From assembly GCF_035083965.1 (NCBI RefSeq), contig NC_089739.1, positions 7,924,001-7,988,000 on the forward strand: 64,000 nucleotides of DNA, read 5' to 3'. The notes under the pieces are model-generated. The model was not told the DNA's origin, searched no databases, and saw only the letters and a list, made by a program, of their open reading frames with translations. Source of the stretch: Branchiostoma lanceolatum. Its lineage: Eukaryota; Chordata; Leptocardii; Amphioxiformes; Branchiostomatidae. This document shows positions 38,501 through 47,859 of the stretch, piece after piece. A program made the position numbers and the translations under genes. Within the stretch, counting starts at the first letter, position 1. Every line of letters starts with the position of its first letter.

Positions 38501-40307
38501 TGAGCTTCGTCTAGGGATGTCCCACAGATAGGACTTTAGATGGAGGTCCAGAAGAGCCACACCTCAAGCATGTTAAATAACCCACCACACCTATCAAAAA
38601 GGGTAGGGGTGGTTCCCAGTGTGAGTGGATAGAATAAATCTGTCCAGATATGCAGCTTGTACTCTTCAGTACAAACCTGGTATGAGGCAGTTTAATGGGT
38701 AGGGAATGATGTTCGTCCATCGTTGTCGATGAAGACCTCGACTTCACTTCAGTTGTGAATAGGGAATACAAACAAAGAAACAAACATACTGTAGGTGCAT
38801 GGGTTAAGGTTAGGGGCAGACAGCCTTGTAGCACTGGCACTAGAAATATGCTGCATGCTCAAATGAAGATTTTAACATCACTCACAGTGGTCAATTCTAC
38901 ACATTTATATTTTGTTGTCTTGTTTTTCCCTTTCCTTCACCTGCATGGATGTGCATGATCTGATTCTGCCAGAGGGCGTTTGTTTGGTTCTGAGGTTGGA
39001 CACCGTTTTGTCATTTGTTCTTTTGGCCGCACTAATTCATCTATTGGTTCTCAGACTAAAACAAGATAAAGCCTAGGAAAAAAATGTTGTATTTCCTGTC
39101 ACCTGACTGACCCCAGCAAAAACTTGCCGACCCTAGCCTTTTTTTAGGCAATCACTTGCAAGGGACAAGAAATTTTCGATCTGTCATCTGAGTGATGAAA
39201 TTCAAAATAGACTTCCTGTATTCAAAACTTTGCACCCCTTTGTTTAGTTACAGCTCTCTGTATGATTATACATATCATATGATACTATATGATTACAGTA
39301 TGATGTTGAAAATATAAGTGTTTTCACAGTGTTACACTGAATTTGTTTGATCGCTTTGGCTGAAATCTAAAAAGGAAAAGAAACAAAGAGAGAATCCCTT
39401 ATTTCTTCAGGCTCGTAACCGGAAACACAACATTTCTTTCTTAGGCCTAATGCTGAACTCTTTCCTGAACGCTTTCCTAAGCCAAATGCTTTGAGTTTGT
39501 CTTAAATTTCATTTGAAAACGTCAAAGAAGCTAGGAAATAAATTGGTGTGGCCTTGGTCTGCGGACGCCCCTCTAATGAAAGCTGCATAACATAAAAGGT
39601 TGCCACTACTTTCTGTCTTTTAGGTTGTTTTTGCAGAATTTTCTTCTCCGTTCACGGTTGAAACAAGGGGGTAGGTAGGCAAGAGACAGAACAAGCAGTT
39701 TCACGGTGGCTTTAAGTTCACAGTGAAGAAGTCATCTAGAAAACTGCAGACATTAAACCACTGCAAAAAATTCAACATTTATAGTGCATGCGTAGTGTGT
39801 CTTTCTTGTCTCAGTTGTCATGGTAATGATTTTGTTTGCCCCCTGAGCAACCCATAGTACTCCTCTTCTCCCAGCATGCAATGGGACCCATGAAAAGGTC
39901 TGGATATGTTGGATTTCTTGATTTCATTGCGTAACATTTTCTCTTACCAGAACACACTTGTGCGCGACGAAGACAAGCATCGCATCAAGCCAGGTTCCGT
40001 CCAATGGCTTCCCTCCCGTGGGTCCCGCCTCCCGACCCTCGGACCGATGAAATCTGATGCCTCCAGCCCTCCCTTACGCCAGCGGCCGACGCTACGCCAT
40101 CGCCATGACGCCACAAGCGACGATGCCCAACCCCCCTCCCCAACCTCTAGCACGGACACAGTTCCTATCGATGACCTCTTGGCGCAGTACACGGACAGGG
40201 TCACGGAACTGGCCGCAGCGAGTGATGACCGGTTAGATGACTGTTTGGGTACAACCAAGGCAGACATTGAAGCTGCCCAACCCGTTGAAAGAGAGACTGT
40301 CATTTAG
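23599..40307 (+). CDS. ADAM17: ADAM17/TACE-type membrane metalloprotease
   Basis: Exons: 23599-23701, 24344-24485, 24921-25054, 25305-25396, 25868-25980, 26423-26490, 26749-26933, 27519-27605, then 27791-27886 or 27922-28017, 28930-29065, 32299-32531, 32851-32920, 33409-33541, 34105-34231, 35001-35077, 35701-35774, 36355-36497, 36959-37037, 37256-37344, 38166-38213, 39951-40307. Phase closes throughout, for about 861 residues (human: 824). In order: signal peptide (an in-frame ATG at 23632 could also start it); prodomain with a cysteine-switch-like Cys (about 197) before QLPLPKG; furin-type RSRR (219-222); catalytic domain with [11 protein letters not shown] (about 421-431) and Met-turn [10 protein letters not shown]; disintegrin region from exon 13; membrane-proximal domain; juxtamembrane helix [10 protein letters not shown]; membrane segment about 703-727; cytoplasmic tail of about 130 residues. 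The family sheds surface proteins such as TNF and EGFR ligands; substrates here are unknown. The exon 14 end and exon 15 start are the least certain boundaries. Confidence 0.92.
24624..24864 (+). mobile_element. tRNA-derived SINE
   Basis: A tRNA-like head has an A-box-like TGGCGTAATGG and a perfect B box GGTTCGAATCC. It is followed by a body shared with the copies at 28291 and 38253 (GTTGTGCCCTTG, GGCACTT, TTTCCTCACTTCAC) and a short AAATC repeat tail. It sits in intron 2 of the ADAM17-like gene, on the same strand. Confidence 0.85.
25075..25200. repeat. (TG)n-rich microsatellite
   Basis: TGTG and TGTATG repeats in intron 3 of the ADAM17-like gene, immediately after the exon 3 donor. Open frames over it are artefacts. 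Confidence 0.9.
26934..27518 (+). repeat. Intron 7 with four echoes of the exon 7 3' end
   Basis: The end of exon 7 reads GAGATGGGCCAGAGTAGCCT and, further on, ATCAACTACCTG|GTAGG. Degenerate copies follow near 26957-26990, 27058-27106 (keeping ATCAACTACCTGGTAGG exactly), 27362-27395 and 27449-27483 (GAGATGGGCCAGAGTAGTCT). Linker sequence with TACATGTCAGTGCTA is repeated between them. The second echo keeps an intact donor-like sequence. Confidence 0.8.
27791..27886 (+). other. ADAM17-like exon 9a (first of two tandem alternative exons)
   Basis: A 96-nt, 32-codon exon, phase 0 at both ends, with acceptor TTTTTGTCAG and donor GTAAGTACC. It encodes [20 protein letters not shown] and continues to WQVKDLLA, in the catalytic domain before the zinc site. 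It differs from exon 9b at 21 nucleotides, of which 13 are synonymous, and at 6 residues. Confidence 0.88.
27922..28017 (+). other. ADAM17-like exon 9b (second of two tandem alternative exons)
   Basis: A 96-nt, 32-codon exon, phase 0 at both ends, with acceptor TCTTTTGTCAG and donor GTAAGTACC. It encodes [20 protein letters not shown] and continues to WQVRDLLA. The 9a-9b intron (27887-27921) is only 35 nt, so the two copies are unlikely to be joined to each other. Either one alone keeps the frame from exon 8 to exon 10. Confidence 0.88.
28150..28929 (+). repeat. 54-bp-period array echoing the start of exon 10, split by a SINE
   Basis: Units of the form CTCCTAG, then AACTTGTCTCCTTGACAACA, then GTAAGTTCTGTATGTTCTTG recur. 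The acceptor-like AGs at 28767, 28821 and 28929 fall on a 54-bp register; the copy between them, at 28875, has lost its AG. Two more copies (about 28176 and 28230) and a broken one lie left of the inserted SINE. The final unit is the real exon 10 acceptor. Each unit therefore looks like acceptor, 20-nt mini-exon and donor. Confidence 0.85.
28291..28718 (+). mobile_element. tRNA-derived SINE, long form
   Basis: A tRNA-like head (GTGTGGCGCAACTGTAGAG, degraded B box GGGATCTAATCCC) leads into the shared body GACGTTGTGCCCTTGGGAAA and a second conserved block around GGACGTTAAATGGAGGTCCC. The tail is AAATAAATAAATAAATG. It interrupts a unit of the 54-bp array, so the array is older than this insertion. 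Confidence 0.85.
30151..30329. repeat. 179-bp near-perfect palindrome with hammerhead-like cores
   Basis: The two arms are inverse copies meeting at about 30240. The right arm holds CTGATGA (30251-30257), then GATGAC, a 5-nt loop and GTCATC (pairing 30259-30264 with 30270-30275), then GAAA (30276-30279). This is the layout of a hammerhead ribozyme core with stem II. The left arm has the same core on the minus strand. Hammerhead motifs of this kind are known in Penelope-like retroelements. Stems I and III are not clear by eye. Confidence 0.75.
30552..30905. mobile_element. MITE with 17-bp inverted ends and TA flanks
   Basis: CTGTAAATGCATTTAAG at the left end is matched exactly in inverse (CTTAAATGCATTTACAG) at the right end, and TA lies on both sides. 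The interior has the motif TGTGGTGGTTTTATGTTC and its partner AACCACCGCAAATA. Related decayed sequence is visible near 27170-27350, 35125-35290 and 39690-39790. It is probably a TA-targeting DNA transposon derivative. Confidence 0.75.
31370..32298 (+). repeat. Echoes of the exon 11 acceptor region in intron 10
   Basis: The true acceptor context is TTGAATGGAAAAAACTTCCA, CAGCCTATCTCCCTGCAG and then TGTATAGGAAACAGCAG. Earlier copies start near 31372, 31490 and 31811. The one at about 31490 keeps CAGCCTATCTCCCTGTTG and TGTATAGGAAGCAGCAAG, but its acceptor CAG has become TTG. The copies look like dead duplicates of the 5' edge of exon 11. Confidence 0.75.
32608..32680 (+). repeat. Partial second copy of the 3' half of exon 11
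   Basis: It repeats the end of exon 11 ([19 protein letters not shown]) as [19 protein letters not shown], open in frame and followed by a donor-like GTGTTA. It begins inside the exon sequence and has no clear acceptor of its own. The region includes the Met-turn methionine of the protease. Confidence 0.8.
34211..34588 (+). repeat. 39-bp minisatellite at the exon 14 / intron 14 boundary
   Basis: About nine units of TACTGTACATATCCTTTACA plus TGTATAACACTGCCTACAG. Two carry a 3-bp insertion (CATATTATCC), and alternating CTTG/CATG variants show pairwise amplification. The first unit starts in the coding sequence (AYC codons of exon 14). Every unit contains a donor-like GTATAA and an acceptor-like TGCCTACAG. 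Long open frames through it are repeat artefacts. Confidence 0.92.
34660..34930 (+). repeat. Fragment of the large interspersed repeat family
   Basis: It starts with an inverted pair (TTACCTCC ... GGAGGTA) and continues with a block of the form GGATGGATTGTAGTGATATT ... GGTCAATTTTGGGCCTCCGG ... GGTACTGCAGTA. Similar sequence occurs at 13740-13860 and, inverted, at 58250-58620. It lies in intron 14. Confidence 0.6.
36166..36240 (+). pseudogene. Dead duplicate of ADAM17-like exon 17 (5' part)
   Basis: It matches the first part of exon 17 (SEACNVCCM...PVCKPYR) 185 bp upstream of the real exon. The acceptor CAG is AAG here, and two extra bases after the TGTATGA stretch shift the frame into an early stop. 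It cannot serve as a functional exon in its present form. Confidence 0.85.
36647..36799. mobile_element. Small foldback/MITE-like element in intron 17
   Basis: CGTAAACTCGCGAGAGTCAC at the left is matched by inverse sequence (...CTCTCACGAGTTTACG) at the right. The arms are about 27 nt and the element about 150 bp. No convincing target-site duplication was seen. Confidence 0.65.
37082..37149. repeat. Perfect 19-bp hairpin in intron 18
   Basis: AACTGGATATGATTTTGGA at 37082-37100 is followed 30 nt later by its exact inverse at 37131-37149. In RNA it would fold as a stable stem about 45 nt after the exon 18 donor. Function unknown. Confidence 0.75.
38253..38700 (+). mobile_element. tRNA-derived SINE interrupted by a foldback MITE
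   Basis: The head has an A-box-like TGGCCTGGTGG and a decayed B box (GAATTTGAATCC), then the same body as the other two copies (GATGTTGTACCCTTGG, AAAGCACTTTACAC). The downstream SINE blocks (TAGGGATGTCCC, TTAGATGGAGGTCC) resume after the insertion at 38394-38493. Confidence 0.82.
38394..38493. mobile_element. Foldback MITE copy 2, nested in a SINE
   Basis: The ends are TAGCCTGAGTGCC and GGTACTCAGGCTA; the arms extend about 38 nt, including TAGCTTCCG and its inverse. The flanks are GTGTAAACG and GTGTAAATG, an 8-of-9 match. The SINE copy at 28291 has a single uninterrupted GTGTAAATG at this point, so this is a true insertion with a 9-bp duplication. Confidence 0.88.
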
Positions 40308-42270
40308 ATCAAATATTAGAGTAGGGGTAGCCTGACAAAATACCACTTGCTCGCAATCATGACGATGCTAGTGAAATGCACCTAGCAGGTTTTATAGGTA
40401 AGATTGTAGAGACCACTACAACATGTATCATGACAGAAAGGACTAACAAATAGTCCAGTGTTGATTGAAGTAGAATATTGAAGTACAAAATTGTGTCGAA
40501 TTTAATTCCTTTTTTACCTTACTTAATGTAAGTTACAAGCTGCTACATAAGTGATGGAGATATTACAAATGTATGTTTTCTTTACAATTCTGTATGATAA
40601 TGACCAAAATGGGGTAAGATACAAGTTACTAGAAAATAGCTGCCAAATTAAAGCTGATTAAATGTTCTGAAATTTCTACTTTTATGCAATGTTACAGACT
40701 ATAGTATAAGAAATTAAAGATATCAAATGACGACTGTAGTTACATGTATGTGTTGAATTAGATGCAGATTGATATAGATGTCTTAGTTATCCAGAAAGAT
40801 CATGGGAAATGTGATAAATTCTTATGCCTGGAGATTCACAAAATGATACACAACTAGATCACTAGATAAGGTACACGCAAGCGTGTTATTGATTTTGTGT
40901 AAGGTTAACCACTGGTAAACACAAATATTTCACTGATTTTGATGAATGTGTATCAAACTGAATGAAGGCAAAATGAAAGGAGGAATGTCTACAATCTATC
41001 ATGCTTAAAAAAGCTTTTAAACATGTAAATAGCAAGACTATGATGATAAGTATAAGCTGGAAAGACAGAAAAACTATAAAACACAGCAATAGTTAGTATC
41101 ATTATGATAAAGATAGAAACTAACTCTGTAACATTATGGTCAATACATGTACTAACAATTTTTGTCTTCCAAATTTTAAACTAACCAATATGTAGATATA
41201 GGAAGATAGTTACTACTTATACTATGATATACAAAGATATCTACTTAATTATACTATACTTATATCTGATAGTTTATAACTTGTCTCGCAGTATTGTTCT
41301 AAATGAAGAAGACTGCATGTCAACAATAATGCTGATCAATCTCATTACCAAGTCAGTTTTAACATCATTGTAAATAATAGTATTATACTGTACAATAAAT
41401 GTCTTTGGTATACATACATATTATATTCTTATGACTAATTTGAACATTGCATGCATTCCATATCATGTTCTTTGGGCAGTAAGGTTCTTTATGTTGTATG
41501 TCATGTCACAAAGGCTTATACATTATATGTTGGCCTCTCTATGTCTGTTTATAATAACTTTTAGCACTCTGAAGTAGCTATTTGGCTGCCTGTTCACTAT
41601 TGTTTAGGGGGTAAGGCAGTAGGGAGAAGGTTGACATAACTGAATCATGTATGAGAGTAGATTAAATCAAACATCATTAAGTATCAAATGTGCAGTCACT
41701 ACATATTTGTTGTGCTATGTACAAGTAGAAAATTCAGTTCCAGTGTCAAGGCATTGTCAAAAACAGAGGAAGCTTTGCATCCAAAACTAAAATGTTCCAT
41801 TGAAGTGTTGTCAACTTGTATATGTACAGTATATAGTATATTTGACATTTTGTTTTGTTATATTTAACATGGCAAATGTTTTTTTGTGTCTGTAAATGAG
41901 ATATATGTTGCACATCCAAAGATGTAAACATTTTTTATCTTGTGATGATTAAAGTATCATCTCATTAAAACTGCTCCATTGTTGCAAAACTGTCAAATTT
42001 TGAGAGCGTTTATAATGTCAAGTACCCATTTGCAAACCCCAATGGTTCTCAGAATAAACCTAACGTAACTTCTACGCAAAGGACCACGAATGGCTCGAGA
42101 AACGTTAAAATTTGTTTAAACAACATGTAGAGTTCGCCCTGGGTAGCAGGACCTCGTGAGCAAGAGGACCGTACTGCAGTGGCCTCTAGCGACTGGTTTA
42201 GGACATGCAGGGTTAAACGAGGGCGAACTGTTGAATCCTGATGTACTGATCGCTAAGGACACCACATCTA
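40308..42270 (+). other. 3' UTR and flank of the ADAM17-like gene
   Basis: AT-rich noncoding sequence. A canonical AATAAA at 41394-41399 is the best polyadenylation signal, implying a 3' UTR of about 1.1 kb. ATTAAA-type variants near 41950-41970 could give a longer form. No exon is supported in this interval. Confidence 0.55.
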
Positions 42271-42615
42271 CTTACATTGTCCTTGGTACTGAACGCAAAC
42301 CACATCACAGCTACCTGTCCTTGGTACTCATCATAGCTTGTCGTTTATCTCTATCAAGTTCAGTGCACCTAGGAACTGAACACTATCTAACAATATTGAT
42401 ATAACAGCTAACTGCCCTGTCCTTGGTACTGAATACCGACAAGACTACAGCTTTCTACCCGGTCTTTGGTACCTTTCCTTGGTACTGAATACCAACCACA
42501 CCACAGCTTAAGTTACCTATCCTGTCCTCGGTACTGGACACTAACCACGGAACAGCTAACGTTGCCTACCCTGTCCTTGGTACTGACACTAACTACAGCT
42601 ACCCATTTTGTCGTG
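42270..42615. repeat. Degenerate minisatellite upstream of the CULT-protein gene
   Basis: Repeated modules of CTGTCCTTGGTACTGAA with ACTAACCACAC and ACAGCTACC occur at irregular spacing (about 45-75 bp) from 42270 to 42610. They end about 200 bp before the start codon of the next gene, so they may lie within its promoter region. Confidence 0.7.
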
Positions 42616-42809
42616 ATTTCCCCTATGATGCCAGGTCAGGAGCAGATTTAACCGATCTTAACCGTTCTCAGCAGATTGGTATGCAATGATACAGACCACT
42701 CATTAGCGCCCCCTTGCGGTTTAGTTACAACGTGTAAGCTGACGATAGATCGTGTAACTGTTACTAGTCGGGTAATCAGGTTTTCCGTAGAGGTCAGAGG
42801 TCAGCAAAC

Positions 42810-45087
42810 ATGGCAGACGACAAATTGACCAGAAATCTGCTCCTAGCAGTTTGTCTCGTTTTGCTCTATGTTCTCGATGTCCGAATCTGTTTCTGCGACG
42901 AAAATGCAAGCGACGAGTTTGAAGGTCAGTGCTTGAAAGTTTTCTAGAACATGGCATGCGATTGCGGAATGTATAAAGCTCGTACAAAATCATTTGGTGG
43001 GGGAGGGGGGCACACTGTAATACTAGAAGTAACTTATAACTTTAGCTAGACAGTAAACAAAGTCAGACTAATGACTTGATGTAAGCATTTGTCTATGGTG
43101 CTCATCATCTAGTCCGTTTGTATGAGTTTCAATGGCCGTACCAAATATTCGTGTAGAGCAGAAGACTAAGAATAAAGCTCTTGATTTAATAATAAATGCA
43201 GAGAAGGGTTCCCACCAGTTTTTAACATGTTGATGTGTATATTAATAAATGTAATACATAAACTCTAGCACAGTGAAAATGACATTGTATAAAAAGCTAT
43301 TTCGTATCTTAAAATGTATCAATCTTTTGATATGGATTAACAATGTTATGATAAATGTAACAATAAAGTATTTGTCTCAAGTTTTGAAACCAATGTGTGC
43401 CTACGTAGTGCTACCATATACCGTGTCTATTGGGAAATAAACCATTTTTGATTGATCAAGCCTTAAATTTCACCTCTCTTCTCCCCAGAGTACCTGCTAT
43501 GCCGACAGTGTGGACTGGAGATTGCCAAGGCCTCGGACTTGAACAAGAGACCAAGCAAAGCGGCGCACAGACAGAGAAACGACACCATCGCTGGGGTGGA
43601 CGGGGTGCTCATACAGCTCTTTAAAAACCCTCAAGGTGAAACCTGTGTTGTTGTTAACCTTGTAGCATCTAGTGACACATATAGGGCAGCAAGTTTGATT
43701 TTCGCAATTAGTATTTTTTTTAAAGGGTGGATTAGGGATTTGGTTGAGATAGTTATTTCTCTCATCCCTGATTTCTTCGGTTTTCCTTTTTGCTTTACAA
43801 ACCTGAGACTTTCATCAAGTTCATCCTTGCAATTTCTTTTCTCCTGCCACAGAAAACTATTTTGAAGTTATAACCGCAGAAACAGCCAATGTCCAACAAC
43901 ATGGACAGGTAGGCTTGCCTTTTCTTATTGATAAGTTTAACAATGCTTTTAATCTCATGGTGTTTATCTCTTGAATACTTTCTAACAAACAGGATTTTAC
44001 TGTAGACATTAAACTTCCTGCTAAGTGCTATCCCACAACTTGATGACCACTCCGTCGTAGTGTGTGTAGTCCAGTGGTTTGTAAGCCTGCCTCTAGACCG
44101 AGAGTATGGGAGTTTGAGTTGTGGCTGTTGTCACTCACCTGACATGCATGTTACTGGAAAGGCATGGTCCTCTGTCCATTGTACTTGTTGTAAAGAGCTA
44201 TGTACGGAAATTTCCCAGGTTCAAGGAGCCTGTAGATACTGTACAAAGCATACACGGTATGTATTCCCATTTGAGCTCAACTGGATTGAGATCACTTCCA
44301 CATTTTCACCCCCAGCCCTACAGACAGGACACGTGGTGGCCAGGCTTCTCCTGGAAAATCAGTATCTGCCCTCGCTGTGGCTTCCACCTCGGATGGTACG
44401 TGAACTACGTTGTCTGTTATATACAATATACAATACCATTGTAGTGTTGTTGTTTTTCACCTTTTAGTGCCTAGTGCAGCATCTACCTCAAAATGGTATT
44501 GTGGAGAAATGTACTGTCTGGTAACATCTCCGTCAATAGTTTGGTATTCTCTAGCTGTCAGCCTATCAGAGAATTGCCTACTACGTAGATGTTTTCTTTA
44601 GGTAAAGCTGATTCTCTGACAGCTGGTTAAGGCCACACTCACAAAGTGACCTCTCTCTCTCTTAATTACATTGTACAGTGTGAATATTTCCGCCTTACCT
44701 TTTCATCGTGATTTTTCAAATTCTACAGGTTCTATGAGCCATTCTCCCAGAAAGCAGAGGAGCAAACTTTTGTGGGGCTGATACTGGACAACTTGCTATA
44801 CCAGAAATGTGAGTCTTTAACATTAGCCACATTTCTGGTGACAAAATGTCTGATGTTCTTGCTCAAAGCTTAGTACTGACAATGAGTTGTTTTATGAGTT
44901 TCTTGATTCAAACTGGGAGAAATATGAATAAAAATACTCTCTAGACCACTGTAAGAATGTGATATCTCAAAGATGTACAATGTTTATGTACATCAATGAT
45001 TTCTATTACCAGTATGATAATTTGTTTCTCCTCCTTTTCACAGATGCAGACAACCTACTGGTGGTTCCAAAGTCCTACAGGAGTTGA
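42810..45087 (+). CDS. Secreted CULT-domain (cereblon-like) protein
   Basis: Coding exons: 42810-42924, 43489-43635, 43853-43908, 44316-44395, 44729-44808, 45044-45087. All phases close, giving 173 residues ending in TGA. Residues 1-27 form a signal peptide (KLTRNLLLAVCLVLLYVL core). The remainder is one CULT domain, the zinc-binding beta-tent fold that carries the thalidomide-binding pocket in cereblon. C43-x2-C46 and C124-x2-C127 are the zinc ligands. DTWWPGFSW and HLGW supply W113, W119 and W133, matching the three pocket tryptophans of human cereblon (W380, W386, W400). There is no Lon-like or DDB1-binding region, so this is not a cereblon E3 ligase receptor. Secreted single-domain CULT proteins are a described branch of the family with no settled function. 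The natural ligand is unknown. Confidence 0.9.
44058..44275 (+). mobile_element. Second-type tRNA-derived SINE fragment in CULT-gene intron 3
   Basis: It starts with an A-box match TAGTCCAGTGG and a weak B-box-like GGAGTTTGAGTTG. The body (TCACCTGACATGCATGTTAC, TGGAAAGGCATGG, TGTAGATACTGTAC) is shared with 33170-33330 in intron 12 of the ADAM17-like gene. Confidence 0.65.
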
Positions 45088-47399
45088 TGTCATCACCGGT
45101 GCTTATAATCATATACAGTTACAGGGGGTTGGCCAGGAAATCTGGGGTTTGTAATCATGTTGAATATGGGAAATTCTATACAAAAATTGCAATTTCTTTT
45201 AAAAAAAATACTTTTGATTGCTAAACCTTGATTGGACAAAAGAAACACAATTGGAATACATGTACATTAATCATGGAACAGCTCTTGTATACCATTTTAG
45301 TATTTCCAAGTTGATCTGAAAATGGCCTAAATTCTATAAACATGTACATGTATAATGTAAAATTATATAGATTTGTAAAGTAGAACATTGTAGACATCAG
45401 TATGTAGCTTGGCAGCCGGAAACTTCATGTCTTTCTTCCCATCATTATTTACCAAGCCTCTTTGGCTAATCCGTCTAAATGTGTGCCAAAAACACACTAC
45501 AGATTTGGTTGCTAATGTGCAAACATCTAGCACATTTGTCACCAAGAACCATATAATTATCATCATTACTATTTACTGTCTGTAAATTTATCTGTAAGTC
45601 AACTGATCGACTACAATGAGTTTTACTTGTGCCTTATGAAGAACCAATCATGTGGGTCGTACCATACATTATGGTATAGACAAAGGACCAATCAGATAAG
45701 CTGTACAATACGCAGATGAGAAATAAAGACAAACTAGAGTTCCACGACCTCATACCTTTGCCAAATGATTTTAACTGATGTATCATGAGTGTTTCTCATC
45801 GATTATAAATCATACCAGTTGATCATCTTTTCTACCAAATGACAGAAGTTGTCCAAAGTCTTCTTGAGTTATGCTGGTCATTTACAAACGCTACCCAAAA
45901 TATAACCTTCTCTGCGAAGGTACTGATCACAGACTTGCCTGTCTAAATTGCGTTCCTAGCGACCGGCCCGACAATTACCGCCCCCACCCAGCGAGAGATT
46001 GTGTAAATGCAGGCTAATAACAGTCCAGACGTACAGGAGGCTAGGCCAAAACTGCTATCATTGCATTGAGTTTAGGAAACACTGAAAACTGACAGTGACA
46101 TATTATCTATGACTATGGTTCTAGCTGAGTCTGTATTAATTTTCTCAACTGGGCACTCCTGAGCTGCGATACCTTCACCCTTCACTGGGCGGCGCTTCAG
46201 CACGGTCACACAGCCCGATTGTGACTGTGGATGGAGGTCAGCGGCTGCAGTACCTGCAGCTGTCACTAGGTAGCGCTTTATTAACTTGGCACGCGTATTA
46301 CGTTCGTTCAGGTGTGACCCGTTGGGTTTACGAATATGGATAGATGCAGCTGTGTTCAAAATCGTAGGAGAACGTAAGTTAGTACACAGGAGACAGAACG
46401 TTAGAAAAAAGTCCAAGAGAAGCGTTTTAGAGTTAGCTTGTGAGCTTTCATACTAAATGAGAGTCATCTGCAAACGTGTTTGACATTACGTCAAACATAC
46501 CGCTACGTTATATGTGTACCAGGTACCATCGTGAACTTAAGGTTAAAGGTCAGACAGTTCAGGTTTGTTGACGTTAAGCCCAGGTGAGTCCGCAGACGTG
46601 TGTTACCTGTGCACGTCTCAGACAGGATTTCTCGATTCCGCGGCTTTTCGGTGCAAGTTTAGAGGACCAGGTATGCAAGTATGTATCTTGTTGTTCCGGT
46701 TATGTCGATACATCGAGAGTTATGCCATGCTAATGCAATGTCAGTTGTTGTGGCTGTCTTATTTTGTATGTTTAGAACGATTTGTGGTTGTCCGCCTTAA
46801 TTACGTTTCAAGGATGTGCGGCGCCTTTTTAATACCAGAATAGTTACTGGCTCGTTTCGTGGATATATCATGAGGCAGGGGAGAGAAGCTTCTTCTACTG
46901 TTGTTGTAATTGTTATATCATCATCATCTGGTCGTGAAGGTTTCACGGATGTTTCATTATTGTCTAATGTCAGTAGTTAATGATGTATAAAACTATGGTA
47001 AGGTGAGTTATAGTTCCTTTCCCCAGTTTCTGCAGTGCTGGTCGCCGAGCTTGTCTGGGTGAACCCAAGGCCAGAGCCGGCATCTTCCTTCTGCTGGGGG
47101 AACAGGTGCAGAAGTTCAAAGAATCACAGAGCCGACATTTTCCTCCTGCTGCGGAAACCAGTGCAGAGCTCATCGGAGTCCATTTTATAGATGTAAAAAC
47201 ATAGAAATACCGTATTTCTATGATCTTACAACTGTAAAATGAATTCCCATGAGCTTCATACAGCATAAATATATCTGTCACTATTTCTTATGGAAACTTG
47301 AATATGAGTACTTTGGAAACAATTCAGTAAAGAAGTACTGTAAAATCTTCATAATTTACCAGAATGATAATAGATATATTCAACCTTAATGATGATCAC
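45088..47399. other. 3' UTR and intergenic sequence after the CULT-protein gene
   Basis: AATAAA at 45721-45726 could serve as a polyadenylation signal. Immediately after it, 45735-45915 is an inverted fragment of the large interspersed repeat family (CTAGAGTTCCACGACCTCAT ... CCTTCTCTGCGAAGG). From 46000 to 47300 there are short open frames on both strands without domain or splice support. Confidence 0.5.
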
Positions 47400-47859
47400 C
47401 TATCTTCACTGCGCGCTGATTGGATGATCCTGAATCACATGATTCTCACTACCATATAAGTACAGCGGAAGTTCACCTAGTATCTGCCTCTTGTTGGATT
47501 CGTCCGCGCCGCCGGAGGTCGCGAGTGAAGTCACGACCAGGTCCTCGCAGTTCACGGCTGCACGAACGCGTTTTGCCGTTGTGAAGAGTGTTTGTTGCGG
47601 GGGATGTGTGCCGGGCGGCCGGGCAAGTTCTTCTGGACCGAGATTAACGGCGGCCACTGAGGGGAAACAGGCCACCAGGATACGGCGACAGATGCGGCAA
47701 GCCATGCGGGCCAGGCACTCGGTGTGGTCGTCCGTGACTGCGTCGGGAAGCGAACGATGTTTCGTCACGTTTGAAGGTCGGAATTCGAACACCGACGGAC
47801 ACTAGAACCCTGTGTCTTGCTGTCGGGGTGAAGCCTCTAAGTACAGCGTTTGGGTGGAG

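Noticed and set aside
46072-46416. 114-codon minus-strand open frame in a moderately GC-rich patch
   Set aside because: No homology recognised, no splice context, and overlapping weak frames on the other strand.
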